Positions 34,654 through 44,740 of a stretch of 64,000 nt of DNA are shown here, in pieces. The notes below the pieces were generated by a model, which was not told the origin of the DNA, made no database searches, and was given only the letters and a program-made list of their open reading frames with translations. A program made the translations under genes and the position numbers. Source of the DNA: Martinezella tropici. GTDB taxonomy: Bacteria > Pseudomonadota > Alphaproteobacteria > Rhizobiales > Rhizobiaceae. The stretch is taken from contig NZ_QMKK01000015.1 in NCBI RefSeq assembly GCF_003287875.1, positions 38,054-102,053 of the forward strand, read 5' to 3'. Position 1 is the stretch's first letter. The number at the start of each line of letters is the position of its first letter.

Positions 34654-34890
34654 AGGAATCTGTAACCGCCCCCTCGTCCTATGCTACGAATGAAACCCGA
34701 TCCGTTCGCAGGTTCGAATACAACCGCTGGAAATATTATCGAAGGACGCATCCAAAATAGTGCTCGACATTCGTACTGTATCGTTACAGTTTCTATTCAG
34801 AGCGAGGAGGCGCCGCGTTTCGCCCGTGCTTGCGATGCAGGCCTGGGCAATATAAGCGGATTGGCCGCGGGAGGCGGCCGGGAGGCGGGC

Positions 34891-35931
34891 TTGAACGGAA
34901 TGGACAATAAGAGAACTTCAGGCGGCGGCACGCAGTCTGGGCCGGAGCGGCCAACACTGAAAACGATCGCCTTCATGACGGGGCTTGGAATTACCACTGT
35001 TTCACGCGCGCTGAAGGATGCTCCCGATATCGGTGCCGAGACCAAGGAACGCGTGCGTATGGTCGCCCGCCAACTGGGTTATCAGCCGAACCGGGCCGGC
35101 GTGCGCCTCAGAACGGGCAAGACCAATGTCATCGCGCTGGTGCTGAGCATCGACGAAGAAATCATGGGCTTTACCAGCCACATGGTCTTCGGCATTTCCG
35201 AGGTCCTTGCCGGCACGCAATATCACCTGGTCATCACGCCGCACTCGCATAGCAAGGATCCGCTGGTGCCGGTGCGCTACATCCTCGACACCGGCTCCGC
35301 CGATGGTGTCATCATATCGCGTACAGAGCCGGACGATCCGCGCGTCGAGCTGATGCATGATCGCAACATGCCTTTCGCCACGCACGGGCGGACGGATATG
35401 GGCATCATCCATCCCTTCCACGACTTCGACAACGAGGCCTTCGCGCACGAGGCCGTCCGTGCACTGGCTGCAAGAGGGCGGCGTCGCCTGGCCCTGCTGC
35501 AGCCATCGAGCAAGCTCACCTACTATTCGCATACCCGCATCGGCTTCCAGACCGGCCTGCATCAATATGGTGCCGAGGAGATTCCGCTCAGGATATCCAC
35601 CGACAATGCGCTTGCCGATATCAAGGACGCGACCGAAGCACTGATGCGCTCTCCGCATGCGCCCGATGGGATCATCTGTTCCAGCAGCGGCGGTGCTATC
35701 GCCGTCAATGCCGGCATCGAGGCGGCAGGCTTCCGTCTCGGCCGCGACATCGACATGGTCTCCAAGCAATCGGCCGATGTCCTGAGCTGGATCAGGCCCG
35801 AGATCATCACAGTGTCGGAAGATTTCCGCCATGCCGGCCGGGAACTCGCCAAAGCCGTCATCGCCCGTATCGACGGCGTGGAGCCGGAACTGCTGCAGAG
35901 CATCAGCCCACCCGTCTGGCCGAAGAGCTGA
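34891..35931 (+). CDS. LacI-family transcriptional regulator of the glycoside cluster
   Basis: 346 residues. The N-terminal helix-turn-helix contains [20 protein letters not shown] (about 20-39), with the hinge at [13 protein letters not shown], then a periplasmic-binding-protein-like effector domain. The C-terminus SAADVL-like stretch and [11 protein letters not shown] belong to the AglR-like subgroup. TTG at 34891 is preferred: GGAGG ends 5 bases before it, while the ATG at 34900 is 14 bases away and is the alternative. It is divergent from the transport operon and probably represses it until an imported sugar binds. A terminator follows. Confidence 0.87.
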   Translation: MNGMDNKRTSGGGTQSGPERPTLKTIAFMTGLGITTVSRALKDAPDIGAETKERVRMVARQLGYQPNRAGVRLRTGKTNVIALVLSIDEEIMGFTSHMVFGISEVLAGTQYHLVITPHSHSKDPLVPVRYILDTGSADGVIISRTEPDDPRVELMHDRNMPFATHGRTDMGIIHPFHDFDNEAFAHEAVRALAARGRRRLALLQPSSKLTYYSHTRIGFQTGLHQYGAEEIPLRISTDNALADIKDATEALMRSPHAPDGIICSSSGGAIAVNAGIEAAGFRLGRDIDMVSKQSADVLSWIRPEIITVSEDFRHAGRELAKAVIARIDGVEPELLQSISPPVWPKS

Positions 35932-35938
35932 CAACGAA

Positions 35939-35970
35939 AGGCCCGCCGGATGTCTCGAGCGGGCCTCTTT
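35939..35970 (+). terminator. Rho-independent terminator of the LacI gene
   Basis: AGGCCCGC and GCGGGCCT (35939-35946 and 35959-35966), then CTTTGTTT. It lies between convergent genes. Confidence 0.75.
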
Positions 35971-35992
35971 GTTTCAGATCCTGGGATTTCTT

Positions 35993-37420
35993 TTAGCCGT
36001 TGGCGCCGCTGCCCCACGGGCCGTGATGAATATCCTTCCCATCGACTCGGTCGAAACCATGCGCGCCGAAAAAGTCGCGCTGCGCCTGGATCAGGTTGGC
36101 GGTGCCGCGAGCCTGGCGATAGGCGTCGAAATAGGTCAGCGCCGATGCAAGGGCTGGAACCGGAAGGCCGGCAGCGGTCGCAGCCGAAACGATGCGGCGC
36201 AGCGACGGGATCGATTCCTTGACCATCTCGGCAAAGGCCGGCGTGACGATCAGGTTCGCCGCATCCGGGGTCTTGGTGAAGGCGCTGGTGATTTCGTCGA
36301 GGAACTGCGAACGGATGATGCAGCCGGCGCGCCAGATCTTGGCGATCACAGGCATTGGCAGCGACCAGTTGAATTCCTTCGAGGCCTCCGCCATGACGGC
36401 AAAGCCCTGTGCATAGGCGCCGATCTTGGCTGCAAACAGCGCAAGCTCGAGGTCCTTCAGCAGGTCCGGACCAAAGCTGATCGGGAATTTGTAATCCGGC
36501 GTGCCGAAGATCTTCTCGGCAGCTTCACGCTGGCTCTTGATCGCGGACAGGCTGCGGGCCGCAACGGCCGCCTCGATCGCGGTCGCGGGAATGCCCATGT
36601 TCTGCGCTTCGATGGCAGACCACTTGCCTGTGCCCTTCTGGCCGGCTTTGTCGAGAATGACATCTGGCATGGCACTGCCGGTCGCCGGGTCCTTGGCGGC
36701 CAGAACCTTCTCGGTGATCTCGATCAGGTAGGAATTCAGGCGGCCCTTGTTCCAGTCGCCGAAGATCGAGCTGATTTCAGCGGCGTTCTTACCGAGGCCG
36801 TCACGCAGAATGCCGTAGATTTCGGCGATCATCTGCATGTCGGCATATTCGATGCCATTGTGGATGGTCTTGACGAAATGTCCGGCGCCGTCATTGCCAA
36901 GCCATGCAACGCATGGATCGTCATTGTATTTGGCGGCAATCGACGTCAGCACCTTTTCGACGCGCTTGTAGGAATCTTCCGTGCCGCCGACCATGATGGA
37001 GGGGCCATGACGCGCACCTTCCTCGCCGCCGGATACACCCATGCCGATGAAGGTCAGGCCAGTATCCTTCAGGCGATCGAAACGGGCGATCGTATCGCGG
37101 AAATTGGCATTGCCGGCGTCGATCATGATATCGCCCCTGTCGAGATAGGGCTGCAGCGCCGCCATCTGCTGGTCGACCGGCTCGCCCGCCTTGATCATGA
37201 TGATGATCGGCCGCGGCGGACGGATTGCCTCGACGAATTCCTCGATCGTCTTGCAGGGAATGATCTTGTCCTTGAGCGCGCCCGCATTCGCGTAGAATTC
37301 ATCCGTTACCTGCGGCGTGCGGTTGAACACGGCGATTTTATTGCCTTTTTCGGCAATGTTGAGCGCCAGATTCGATCCCATTACCGCGAGACCGATCAGC
37401 CCGATTTCTGCCTTTTCCAC
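35993..37420 (-). CDS. gnd: 6-phosphogluconate dehydrogenase (decarboxylating)
   Basis: 475 residues, the long form of the enzyme. It oxidises 6-phosphogluconate to ribulose 5-phosphate and CO2 in the pentose phosphate pathway. The N-terminal coenzyme block is IGLIGLAVMGSNLALNIAEKG, with NRTP following beta-2 as in NADP-preferring enzymes. GVSGGEEGARHGPSIMVGG is the substrate signature region, with catalytic Lys in HFVKTIHNGIEYADMQ. It stands alone between the LacI gene and the SRPBCC gene. The rpiA gene of the same pathway lies 23 kb away. Confidence 0.95.
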   Translation of the reverse strand: MEKAEIGLIGLAVMGSNLALNIAEKGNKIAVFNRTPQVTDEFYANAGALKDKIIPCKTIEEFVEAIRPPRPIIIMIKAGEPVDQQMAALQPYLDRGDIMIDAGNANFRDTIARFDRLKDTGLTFIGMGVSGGEEGARHGPSIMVGGTEDSYKRVEKVLTSIAAKYNDDPCVAWLGNDGAGHFVKTIHNGIEYADMQMIAEIYGILRDGLGKNAAEISSIFGDWNKGRLNSYLIEITEKVLAAKDPATGSAMPDVILDKAGQKGTGKWSAIEAQNMGIPATAIEAAVAARSLSAIKSQREAAEKIFGTPDYKFPISFGPDLLKDLELALFAAKIGAYAQGFAVMAEASKEFNWSLPMPVIAKIWRAGCIIRSQFLDEITSAFTKTPDAANLIVTPAFAEMVKESIPSLRRIVSAATAAGLPVPALASALTYFDAYRQARGTANLIQAQRDFFGAHGFDRVDGKDIHHGPWGSGANG

Positions 37421-37693
37421 GACAATCCTCCAATGAGTCTTTGACTGCGCCCGGCCCTATCCTGAAGACGCATCAACATCCGATATGACGCAATGCCCTC
37501 GACGTGACCTGCGACGGCCCTACGTTCGGCGTTGTTGTTGCACTCCGGACGGAAAACGGCAAGCCTTCGCAAGCCATGAATCGTCCCCTTTGCAGGACTG
37601 TGCAAGAATGTTGCTGGATTCGTGATTTATCCATTTCCCGAAGCTGCAATGACCGATCGTCAGCCCATGAGGGATATAGAGGAGGAAGACACC

Positions 37694-38092
37694 ATGTCGA
37701 CCATGAGTGCGAAGATCGTGCATATCTCCATCGATCGCAACTGGAAGGAAGTCTACGGCTATGCCAGCCGTCCGGAAAACATGCCTTTCTGGGCCTCGGG
37801 CCTGGCATCTGGATTGACGCAGGATGGAGACGATTGGATCGCGGAAGGGACGCTCGGTACTGTCCGCGTGCACTTCTCGCCCCGCAACGATTTCGGCGTC
37901 ATCGACCATCGGGTGACGCTCGAATCCGGCCTGCAGGTGCACAATTCCCTGCGCGTCGTACCGAATGGCGATGGCTGCGAGGTCATGTTCACCCTGCTCC
38001 GGCTGCCCGGCATGACCGAAGACCAGTTTGCAGCCGATGCCGCGCACATAATGAGGGATCTGAAGACGTTGAAAGAGCTTATGGAGCGCTGA
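37694..38092 (+). CDS. SRPBCC-fold protein
   Basis: 132 residues of the START/Bet v1-like SRPBCC superfamily. The family pattern starts with IDRNWKEVYGYASRPENMPFWASGL, then a beta-rich middle, and a C-terminal helix with MRDLKTLKELME. These proteins bind hydrophobic ligands or act as cyclases/dehydratases; nothing here tells which. ATG at 37694 follows GAGGAGGAA at a good distance, and a GTG 72 bases upstream lacks such a site. It is divergent from gnd. Confidence 0.83.
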   Translation: MSTMSAKIVHISIDRNWKEVYGYASRPENMPFWASGLASGLTQDGDDWIAEGTLGTVRVHFSPRNDFGVIDHRVTLESGLQVHNSLRVVPNGDGCEVMFTLLRLPGMTEDQFAADAAHIMRDLKTLKELMER

Positions 38093-38216
38093 AGCAATTC
38101 CAGGAAAAGTGCGCAGCGGTTTTCCGTCCGGAATTGCGTAAAGCCCTGGACTTGCAAAAACGGAAGGATAGAGCAGCTCGGATATCCCGCGAAGAACTGA
38201 ACTGCTCCGGGCGCCC

Positions 38217-38831
38217 TTACAGCGAACGCAACGTCCAATCGACGAGCTCGCCGGCCACGCCTGCAAACGCTGCATCGAGCGCGCGGACGAAATCCGGATT
38301 GCTGCCACCGCTGACCGGCACGACCTTGCGGAAGACATTCTGTGCCTTCACCGTACCGGTGCGGTCGTTCAGGATCTTTTCCGAGATTTCGACCGTCGCC
38401 GTCTTATGGCCGCCGGAGGCGTTGATCTCGAAGGAGCGGATGTCGGTGACGATCTGATAGTCGATCGCAAGGCCCTGCCCCGGCACGCCGACGCCGCCGA
38501 GCTTTCCGGTATTCTCGAAGGCCTCCACCAGCTTCGACTGCACCATCTTGCTCAGCTTGTCGCTCCATTGCGACTTTCCGAGATACTGGATTTCCGAAGG
38601 CGAGACGCGGATGACGATCTGGTTGCTGTCCAGTGCCTGCAGCGCCGTCGGCGGCGGGATGAGGATCTGGCGGTTCTTGACCGAGGGCCCGTTTGCCTTC
38701 ACCGACGCGGAAAGATCGTAGGTGTCATTATTCGAGGCTGTTCCACAGCCTCCGAGCAGGGCTGCGAGCACCGGCAATACGATCACAGCTTTCCACACCT
38801 GATGACGCTCACTCGACACGCAACCGACCAT
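38217..38831 (-). CDS. ABC-type transport auxiliary lipoprotein (PqiC/MlaD-associated)
   Basis: 204 residues. The lipobox LLGGC puts the lipidated cysteine at residue 29, after a hydrophobic helix. The mature domain (YDLSASV, IVIRVSPSEIQYLGKSQWSDKLSKMVQ) is the family that accompanies MCE systems. It is the last gene of the mlaE-mlaF-mlaD-lipoprotein operon and probably sits at the outer membrane, receiving or passing phospholipids. Confidence 0.87.
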   Translation of the reverse strand: MVGCVSSERHQVWKAVIVLPVLAALLGGCGTASNNDTYDLSASVKANGPSVKNRQILIPPPTALQALDSNQIVIRVSPSEIQYLGKSQWSDKLSKMVQSKLVEAFENTGKLGGVGVPGQGLAIDYQIVTDIRSFEINASGGHKTATVEISEKILNDRTGTVKAQNVFRKVVPVSGGSNPDFVRALDAAFAGVAGELVDWTLRSL

Positions 38832-38869
38832 ATTCCGCTTATCCCCTGGAAATCAGATATCGCTATTCA

Positions 38870-40240
38870 TCAATGCCGCGCGCGGCCATCATATGTCTTG
38901 ACCGTATCGCCGCCGAAGATCAGTCGCTGCGGATTGCGGTCGAAATTTGTGATTGTAGTATTCAGATTGTCAACCGTGCCCCGCATGTCGTTGATCAGGG
39001 TCTGTGCGTCGCGCAGGCCACCGCTTGAGAACTTCTGCAGGTTGTCGGCGATCGGCCCGATGCGGGAGTTGAGATTGTCAGCCGTCTTCTTGAAGGATTC
39101 GAGCGTCTCCCTGGCCTGGACAAACAGCGACTGGGTGCTGTCGTTACCGAGCAGGGAATCGACCTTCGTCAGAATGCCGTCGACCTTGCCGGATGCCGTA
39201 TTGAGCTTGGTGGAGATATCGCGGGCATTGGCAATCGTCTGATCGATATCCCGCTGGTGGGAAGCAACGGAGCTGGCGACATCGCGGATAGAGGCGATGG
39301 CTGCGCGCGCCTGCTTCGTCACCTCGGCAACGTCATCGACCGATCCCTTGACCTTTGCCGGATCGATCGATGCAATGATCTGGTCGACGCGCTCAAGCGT
39401 CTTCTGCGCCTTCTGGCCGAAAGCATTGTAGGTGTCGGCCGTCTCCTTGAAACTGGCAACGGTCGCCTTCAGATCGGTTGTGGCATCCGCCACGTTCGCC
39501 GTGATCTTGTCGGCATTGGCAATGACGTCGTTAACCTTCTGGGCATCGACTGCACGCACCAGCTTCTCGATCGCATCCAGTGTCGAGTCGACGCGGACCG
39601 AGACAGTCCTGAAGGTATCGGACAATTGTCCGACGCTTGCCAGGAACTTATCGATATTGTCGGAATTGTCGGCAATGGCCTTGGAGAATTTCTGCGCGTT
39701 GCGCACCGTGTCGGTCAAAGGTCCGCGCGAATCCGAAACGAAGCCCTGGATGTCGCCGATCGTGTCGTTGGCACGGTTGAGGATCTTGTCGGCCGTCGTC
39801 AGCAGGTTCGTCACGCTCGACTGATCGGCGAGCAGCACCGCGCGCTTGCCGGTATCGACCGAACGCTTCAGGATGTTCTCGTCGCCGTTGCGCCCGCCGG
39901 AGAGCTCGATATAGGCAGCACCCGTCAGACCCTGAATTTCCAGGATAGCCTTGGTCGAGGTATAGACCGGCGCATCGGCGCGTACCTGGGTGAAGGCCAG
40001 AGAATAATTGGGATCGTCGGCGTCAATCGACAGCCCCTGCACCGAGCCGACCTGAATGCCGTTGAAGCGGACCGGCGAACCGACGCTCAAGCCGTTTGCC
40101 GAGCCGGGAATGCGCACCACGAGCTCGACCATCGGGCCGCCGCGGCCGTACTCGGCCATCCAGTAGACGAAACCGAAGGCAGCCGCGATAACCAGCAGCG
40201 TGAAGAATCCGACGATCGTATAATTCGCTTTGGTTTCCAT
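38870..40240 (-). CDS. mlaD: MlaD-family MCE protein
   Basis: 456 residues. An N-terminal membrane anchor (about 7-28) precedes one MCE domain (about 36-130, with PMVELVVRIPGSANGLSVGS and VRFNGIQVG). A long helical tail follows, with repeated (DNxD)/VDxxxxxA heptads, longer than in E. coli MlaD (183 residues) and like the needle-type MCE proteins of other groups. MCE rings carry lipids across the periplasm. It lies 9 bases after the MlaF gene. Confidence 0.9.
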   Translation of the reverse strand: METKANYTIVGFFTLLVIAAAFGFVYWMAEYGRGGPMVELVVRIPGSANGLSVGSPVRFNGIQVGSVQGLSIDADDPNYSLAFTQVRADAPVYTSTKAILEIQGLTGAAYIELSGGRNGDENILKRSVDTGKRAVLLADQSSVTNLLTTADKILNRANDTIGDIQGFVSDSRGPLTDTVRNAQKFSKAIADNSDNIDKFLASVGQLSDTFRTVSVRVDSTLDAIEKLVRAVDAQKVNDVIANADKITANVADATTDLKATVASFKETADTYNAFGQKAQKTLERVDQIIASIDPAKVKGSVDDVAEVTKQARAAIASIRDVASSVASHQRDIDQTIANARDISTKLNTASGKVDGILTKVDSLLGNDSTQSLFVQARETLESFKKTADNLNSRIGPIADNLQKFSSGGLRDAQTLINDMRGTVDNLNTTITNFDRNPQRLIFGGDTVKTYDGRARH

Positions 40241-40249
40241 TGTCTCCAG

Positions 40250-41122
40250 TCACTTCTCGCGGCCGTTGGCGACTGCGCCCTTGTCGTCGTTGTGCCCCCT
40301 GATGTCTTCCCGCGGCACGATCGAACGTGCGCGCTTGCCCCTGAAGTATGATTGCACCCAGGGGTCATCACAGGCGAGCATGTCCTCAACCGTACCTTCC
40401 ACCAATACCCGCTTCTGTCCCAGGACAGCAATACGGTCGCAGACGGAAAACAGGCTGTCGAGGTCGTGAGTCACCATATAAACGGTCAGGCCGAGCGTGT
40501 CGCGCAGCCTGGCAATCAGCTCGTCGAATTCGCTGGCACCGATCGGATCGAGGCCGGATGTCGGCTCATCGAGGAAAACGAGGTCGGGATCGAGCGCCAG
40601 CGCTCTCGCCAGTGCTGCGCGCTTGATCATGCCGCCGGAAAGCTCGGAAGGATATTTGTCGGCAGCATCGGCGGCAAGACCCACCATCCGGATCTTCATC
40701 AGCGCCAGTTCGTCCATCATCTCCTGCGGCAGGTCCAGATATTCCCGCATCGGCACCTGAATGTTTTCCTTTACCGTCAGGGACGAAAACAGCGCACCCT
40801 GCTGGAAAAGGACGCCGAGCCGCATGTCCAGCTGGTTTCGCTCCGGCTCGGAGAGCGTGTCATAGTCCTCACCGAGGATCTCGATCTTGCCCGAGCGCCG
40901 CGGCAACAGCCGCAGCACCGTGCGCAGCAGCACCGACTTGCCCGCGCCTGAAGCCCCGACGAAACCAAGGATCTCACCGCGATAGATATTCAGGTTCAAT
41001 TTATCCAGTACGACTTTCGATCCGAAAGCGACGGTGACATCCCGCGCCGACAGCACGATATCGCGGCCATGCTCATCTTTCTGCAGCGGAATGTCCGAGT
41101 GAAGCGCGCTCATCCCTGCCAT
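40250..41122 (-). CDS. mlaF: Phospholipid ABC transporter ATP-binding protein MlaF
   Basis: 290 residues. Walker A GASGAGKS (56-63), signature LSGGMIKRAALARAL and Walker B LVFLDEPTSGLDPI are present, with the MlaF-type 'MIKR' in the signature. A C-terminal extension of about 30 residues resembles the MlaF tail. It drives lipid transport through the MlaE permease, whose gene ends 3 bases upstream. A second in-frame ATG three codons in is possible. Confidence 0.92.
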   Translation of the reverse strand: MAGMSALHSDIPLQKDEHGRDIVLSARDVTVAFGSKVVLDKLNLNIYRGEILGFVGASGAGKSVLLRTVLRLLPRRSGKIEILGEDYDTLSEPERNQLDMRLGVLFQQGALFSSLTVKENIQVPMREYLDLPQEMMDELALMKIRMVGLAADAADKYPSELSGGMIKRAALARALALDPDLVFLDEPTSGLDPIGASEFDELIARLRDTLGLTVYMVTHDLDSLFSVCDRIAVLGQKRVLVEGTVEDMLACDDPWVQSYFRGKRARSIVPREDIRGHNDDKGAVANGREK

Positions 41123-41125
41123 TCC

Positions 41126-42286
41126 TCAGAAGTCGATTGCTGCGTAGAACATGGCAAAGAGCCCGTCCATCAGGATGACGACGAAGATCGACTTCACCAC
41201 GGACGAGGTCACATGCTGGCCAAGCGATTCGGCGCTGCCTCCGACCTTCAATCCCTCCACCGCCGCGACGATGCCGATGACAAGCGCCATGAACGGCGCC
41301 TTGATCATGCCCGAAATGACCGTCGACAGGCTGATGGCCTCGTGCAGGCGCGAGATGAAGGTCGCAAAGGTGATGCCGGAATAGGCCCAGGCGACCATCG
41401 CGGCGCCAAAAAGCGAAGCGAAGTTGGCAATGACCGTCAGCAAGGGCAAGGCCACGGTCAGCGCCACCAGCCGCGGGAAAATCAGCACGCCGATAGGGTT
41501 CAAACCCATGACCTTCAGCGCGTCGACTTCCTCCCGCATCTTCATCGAGCCGATTTCCGCGGTGATCGCGCTGCCGGAACGGCCGGCGATCATGATCGCG
41601 GTCAAAAGCACGCCGATTTCGCGCAATTGCAGGATGCCGACCAGATCGACGACGAAGACTTCGGCGCCGAAATAGCGCAGCTGGAAAGCGCCCTGCTGCG
41701 CGATGATGGCGCCGATCAAAGATGACATCAGCAGAATGATCGGAACAGCGCGCACCGCCATGTGATCGATCTGATTGACGATCGAGGCCGGCGAAACGCC
41801 GCTGCCGCGCCCGAATTTGAGCTGCGCGCCGCGCACGGCCGAACCCAATATATACATGGCGGCGATAAGATTGCCCCAGATCTCATAGACGCTCTTGCCG
41901 ATGGGCGCGAGAATCCGCTCCGCCAAGGATGTCTTCGGTTTCGGCTCTCCGGTTTCCGCGTCGGGATCTTCATCGAATGCCGTCAACAATTCGTCGATAT
42001 GCGGATTGGAGCCTTCGATGGTGACGTGGGCTTTATGTGCTTCCTGGCTTTCCTTGAGCCGGCGGATCAGCAGCGCACCCGCCGTATCGACATCCGAAAG
42101 ACCGGAAACGTCGATCACGACCTCGCCGCCGGAACTGCGCTTCGACAGCTGCTCGATCTGCCGCAGTACGCCATGCACATTGGCGCTGCGCCAATTGCCT
42201 TCCAGCCGATAGCGATGACCCGCACCCTCGGGCGCATCATCGATTCTCGGTGCATCGGACTTTTGTTCGGCCGCTTTCAAATTCAC
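41126..42286 (-). CDS. mlaE: MlaE-type permease with N-terminal STAS domain
   Basis: 386 residues. The N-terminal 110 residues form a STAS domain (VIDVSGLSDVDTAGALLIRRL), a role played in E. coli by the separate MlaB protein. The MlaE permease (about 125-386, five to six helices) has VLLTAIMIAGRSGSAITAEIGSMKMREEVDALKVMGLNPI, the family hallmark. It is the first gene of the operon. The fusion is common in alphaproteobacteria. Confidence 0.92.
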   Translation of the reverse strand: MNLKAAEQKSDAPRIDDAPEGAGHRYRLEGNWRSANVHGVLRQIEQLSKRSSGGEVVIDVSGLSDVDTAGALLIRRLKESQEAHKAHVTIEGSNPHIDELLTAFDEDPDAETGEPKPKTSLAERILAPIGKSVYEIWGNLIAAMYILGSAVRGAQLKFGRGSGVSPASIVNQIDHMAVRAVPIILLMSSLIGAIIAQQGAFQLRYFGAEVFVVDLVGILQLREIGVLLTAIMIAGRSGSAITAEIGSMKMREEVDALKVMGLNPIGVLIFPRLVALTVALPLLTVIANFASLFGAAMVAWAYSGITFATFISRLHEAISLSTVISGMIKAPFMALVIGIVAAVEGLKVGGSAESLGQHVTSSVVKSIFVVILMDGLFAMFYAAIDF

Positions 42287-42436
42287 GCGTCTTTCAAATC
42301 TGGCACAACATGCGCCGACTCAGAGAGCCTGCATGGTCGATGTTTAATACACCGACTAGGCAGGGAATTTCCATCTCGCGCCGGCGCCAACATATGTCAC
42401 GGCTTTTTGATATCCAAATGAATTTGTTGCACCGCG

Positions 42437-43654
42437 TTAGGACACGCCGTGAGCGCCTCCGCCTATCGCCGTCTTTCGGGTCTGCAGCCCATAGGCGAAA
42501 ATGACCATGCCCAGGCCGAAAGCGGCAATGCCGGCCATGACATAATAGCTTTCAATGTCCAGCCACGCATAGAGATAGCCGGACGCCAGCGTCATCAGGC
42601 CGAGGAACATACCGTTATAGAAATAATAAGCGCCCTGAGCCGATGATTCCTGCGTTTCATGGACCGAGGCGACGATGCGTCGCTGGATGCCGGTATGAAC
42701 GCAGGCATAGGTGCAGGAATGGAAGCACTGCAGCACGAAATAGCCCAGGAAACCGAAATTCATCGGAAACAGAATCCAGCGCAGGATGCACATGGTCGAG
42801 CCAAAAAAGATCAGCGTCCACGCGCTGAACCGCCGGCTCAGCTTTTTCGAAAGGAAGAAGACCATCACCTCCGCCGCAACGCCGATACTCCAGAGAACGG
42901 CGATCTCCGCACCGGAAAAGCCCAGCTTGCGCCAATAGATCGACGCGAAGGTGTAAAGCATCGCATGGCTCGACTGCTGTATCGATACCCCGATCATGGT
43001 GACAAGCAAATGTGGGGAACGCAGGTTTCCGATTGGCGGTTGCAGATTGATCGGCTGGTCGCGGCGGCGCGTCGGCCCGATGCGCGGAGCAAACAGGCCC
43101 ATCAGAGTCGTCAGGATGAAACCTGCCACCATGACAGGCAATACGGTCGCTCCGCCCCACATGCCGATCAGTTGACCGCCGAGAAGAGTCGACACGATGA
43201 ATGTGATCGAGCCCCACACGCGCATGGAGCCGTAATCGAAGCCCCAGCGGCGCACCCCCGACATGGCGATCGATTCCACCACCGGCACGTATGGCGCATA
43301 GGTTGCGCCCTGGATGCCATAGACCAGGAGCACCGGCCAGAAGTCACTGGTCCAGTAGAGCGCGATCGCCGTCAGAAGCGACAGGGCGCCGGACCACAGC
43401 AACACATCGGCACGTTCCGTCATATGATCGGCAAGCACGGCGATGACAGGCGTCACCAGCACGCGCACGACCATGGGGATCGCGATCACGAGACCGATCT
43501 CGTGGTCGCTGAAATTCAGCCCCGCCAGCCAGACGGGAAAGAACGGCAGGGCGATTCCGTTCACGAATAATGGCGCGCAATAGGACAAGGCGGTGCGCAG
43601 GCGGAAATATGGGGGCGCACCCTCGCCCTGGAAGGATTTGATCGCGGGAATCAT
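42437..43654 (-). CDS. MFS transporter (HcaT/phenylpropionate-like)
   Basis: 405 residues with about 12 helices in two halves. Conserved MFS features include the loop ADHMTERADVLLWSG after helix 3 and DYGSMRVWGSITFIVSTLLGG. The family includes proposed 3-phenylpropionate and nucleoside-type carriers; the substrate is unknown. ATG at 43654 was chosen, although its ribosome site (AGG) is weak; two upstream in-frame ATG codons have none. Confidence 0.8.
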   Translation of the reverse strand: MIPAIKSFQGEGAPPYFRLRTALSYCAPLFVNGIALPFFPVWLAGLNFSDHEIGLVIAIPMVVRVLVTPVIAVLADHMTERADVLLWSGALSLLTAIALYWTSDFWPVLLVYGIQGATYAPYVPVVESIAMSGVRRWGFDYGSMRVWGSITFIVSTLLGGQLIGMWGGATVLPVMVAGFILTTLMGLFAPRIGPTRRRDQPINLQPPIGNLRSPHLLVTMIGVSIQQSSHAMLYTFASIYWRKLGFSGAEIAVLWSIGVAAEVMVFFLSKKLSRRFSAWTLIFFGSTMCILRWILFPMNFGFLGYFVLQCFHSCTYACVHTGIQRRIVASVHETQESSAQGAYYFYNGMFLGLMTLASGYLYAWLDIESYYVMAGIAAFGLGMVIFAYGLQTRKTAIGGGAHGVS

Positions 43655-43820
43655 GACAGACCTGAAGGGGAACTGATTTGTCCCTATCATGCTATCGAGA
43701 GTACGACTACGGCGAGAAATGGCCAAAATCGTAACGTTTCGGATAAATCCGAAGCTTTGGCGGTTCCGCGACGATCAATAATTATGACAGGCCATTATCA
43801 AGCCCGTGAAAAGATGTGGA

Positions 43821-44627
43821 TCAGGCCGCCTGGGCACCGAGCGACTGTGGCATTTCCTCGACTGGCGAACCGACCGGCTGCGTATCGAGAATGCTTCGCC
43901 AGGTGATGAGTTCGAACGTGCCGTCCTCATGCTCCGCGATCGCCGTGCAGCTTTCCACCCAGTCGCCGGTATTGATATAGCGCACGCCGTCGAGATCCTC
44001 GATGACGGCATGGTGGATATGACCGCAGATGACGCCATCGGCATCGTTGCGCTTGGCTTCCTCGGCGACGACACGCTGGAACTCGCCGATGAAGTTGACG
44101 GCATGCTTGACCTGCAGCTTCGCCCAGGCCGAGAACGACCAGTAAGGCATGTTCAGGCGACGGCGGACCGCGGCAAGACCGACATTGATCAGGATGGCCA
44201 TGTCATAGGCCCAGTCGCCGAGATAGGCGAGCAGGCGGGCATTGCGCACGACGACGTCGAATTCGTCGCCATGCAGGATGAGATACTTCTTGCCATCGGC
44301 CGTTTCATGCATGGCGCGCTGCGCCACCTCGATGCCGCCGAAATGCATGCCCGGGAAATCACGCAGGAATTCGTCGTGATTGCCGGGAATGTAGACGATC
44401 CGCGTGCCCTTGCGCGCCTTGCGCAGGAGCTTTTGCACGACATCGTTACAATCCTGCGGCCAGTACCAGTTGCGCTTGAGGCGCCAGCCGTCGACGATGT
44501 CGCCGACCAGGAAGATGGTATCGGCCTCGTGGTGACGGAGGAAGTCGAGCAGGTAGTCCGCCTTGGCGGCCTTCGAGCCCAGGTGCACGTCAGAAATGAA
44601 CAGCGTTCGGAATCGCCGGGTGTCCAT
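43821..44627 (-). CDS. Calcineurin-type metallophosphoesterase, UDP-2,3-diacylglucosamine diphosphatase-like
   Basis: 268 residues. The metal ligands are in FISDVHLGSKAAK, FLVGDIVDGW, YIPGNHDEF, ILHGDEFD and VICGHIHHAVI, the full metallophosphoesterase set. The arrangement with DYLLDFLRHH and DTIFLVGDIVD is closest to the LpxH-like group that cuts UDP-diacylglucosamine in lipid A synthesis. Many alphaproteobacteria use LpxI for that step, so another phosphodiester is possible. The start is uncertain (GTG at 44639 or ATG at 44627); neither has a clear ribosome site. Confidence 0.8.
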   Translation of the reverse strand: MDTRRFRTLFISDVHLGSKAAKADYLLDFLRHHEADTIFLVGDIVDGWRLKRNWYWPQDCNDVVQKLLRKARKGTRIVYIPGNHDEFLRDFPGMHFGGIEVAQRAMHETADGKKYLILHGDEFDVVVRNARLLAYLGDWAYDMAILINVGLAAVRRRLNMPYWSFSAWAKLQVKHAVNFIGEFQRVVAEEAKRNDADGVICGHIHHAVIEDLDGVRYINTGDWVESCTAIAEHEDGTFELITWRSILDTQPVGSPVEEMPQSLGAQAA

Positions 44628-44740
44628 GTTTTCATTCACGAACTTTAACGTCCGTGCCCTATCTACCTTGGCTATTCCAAAACCAGACTCGTGTTTCAGG
44701 AAGATGACAAACCCTGTGTCTGCCGCCTAATCGAGACGGA

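Larger units (their letters stand above)
34440..34890. other. Divergent regulatory region of the glycoside cluster
   Basis: 451 bases between the binding-protein gene and the LacI gene, AT-rich in the middle (34480-34680). It contains a perfect TATAAT on the minus strand and two short palindromes, listed separately. An open frame running into the LacI gene from 34681 has no ribosome site and is taken as non-coding. Confidence 0.6.

Noticed and set aside
34681..34890. Extension of the LacI frame to an ATG at 34681
   Set aside because: There is no ribosome site, the 70 extra residues are unlike LacI proteins, and the region holds the divergent promoter signals.
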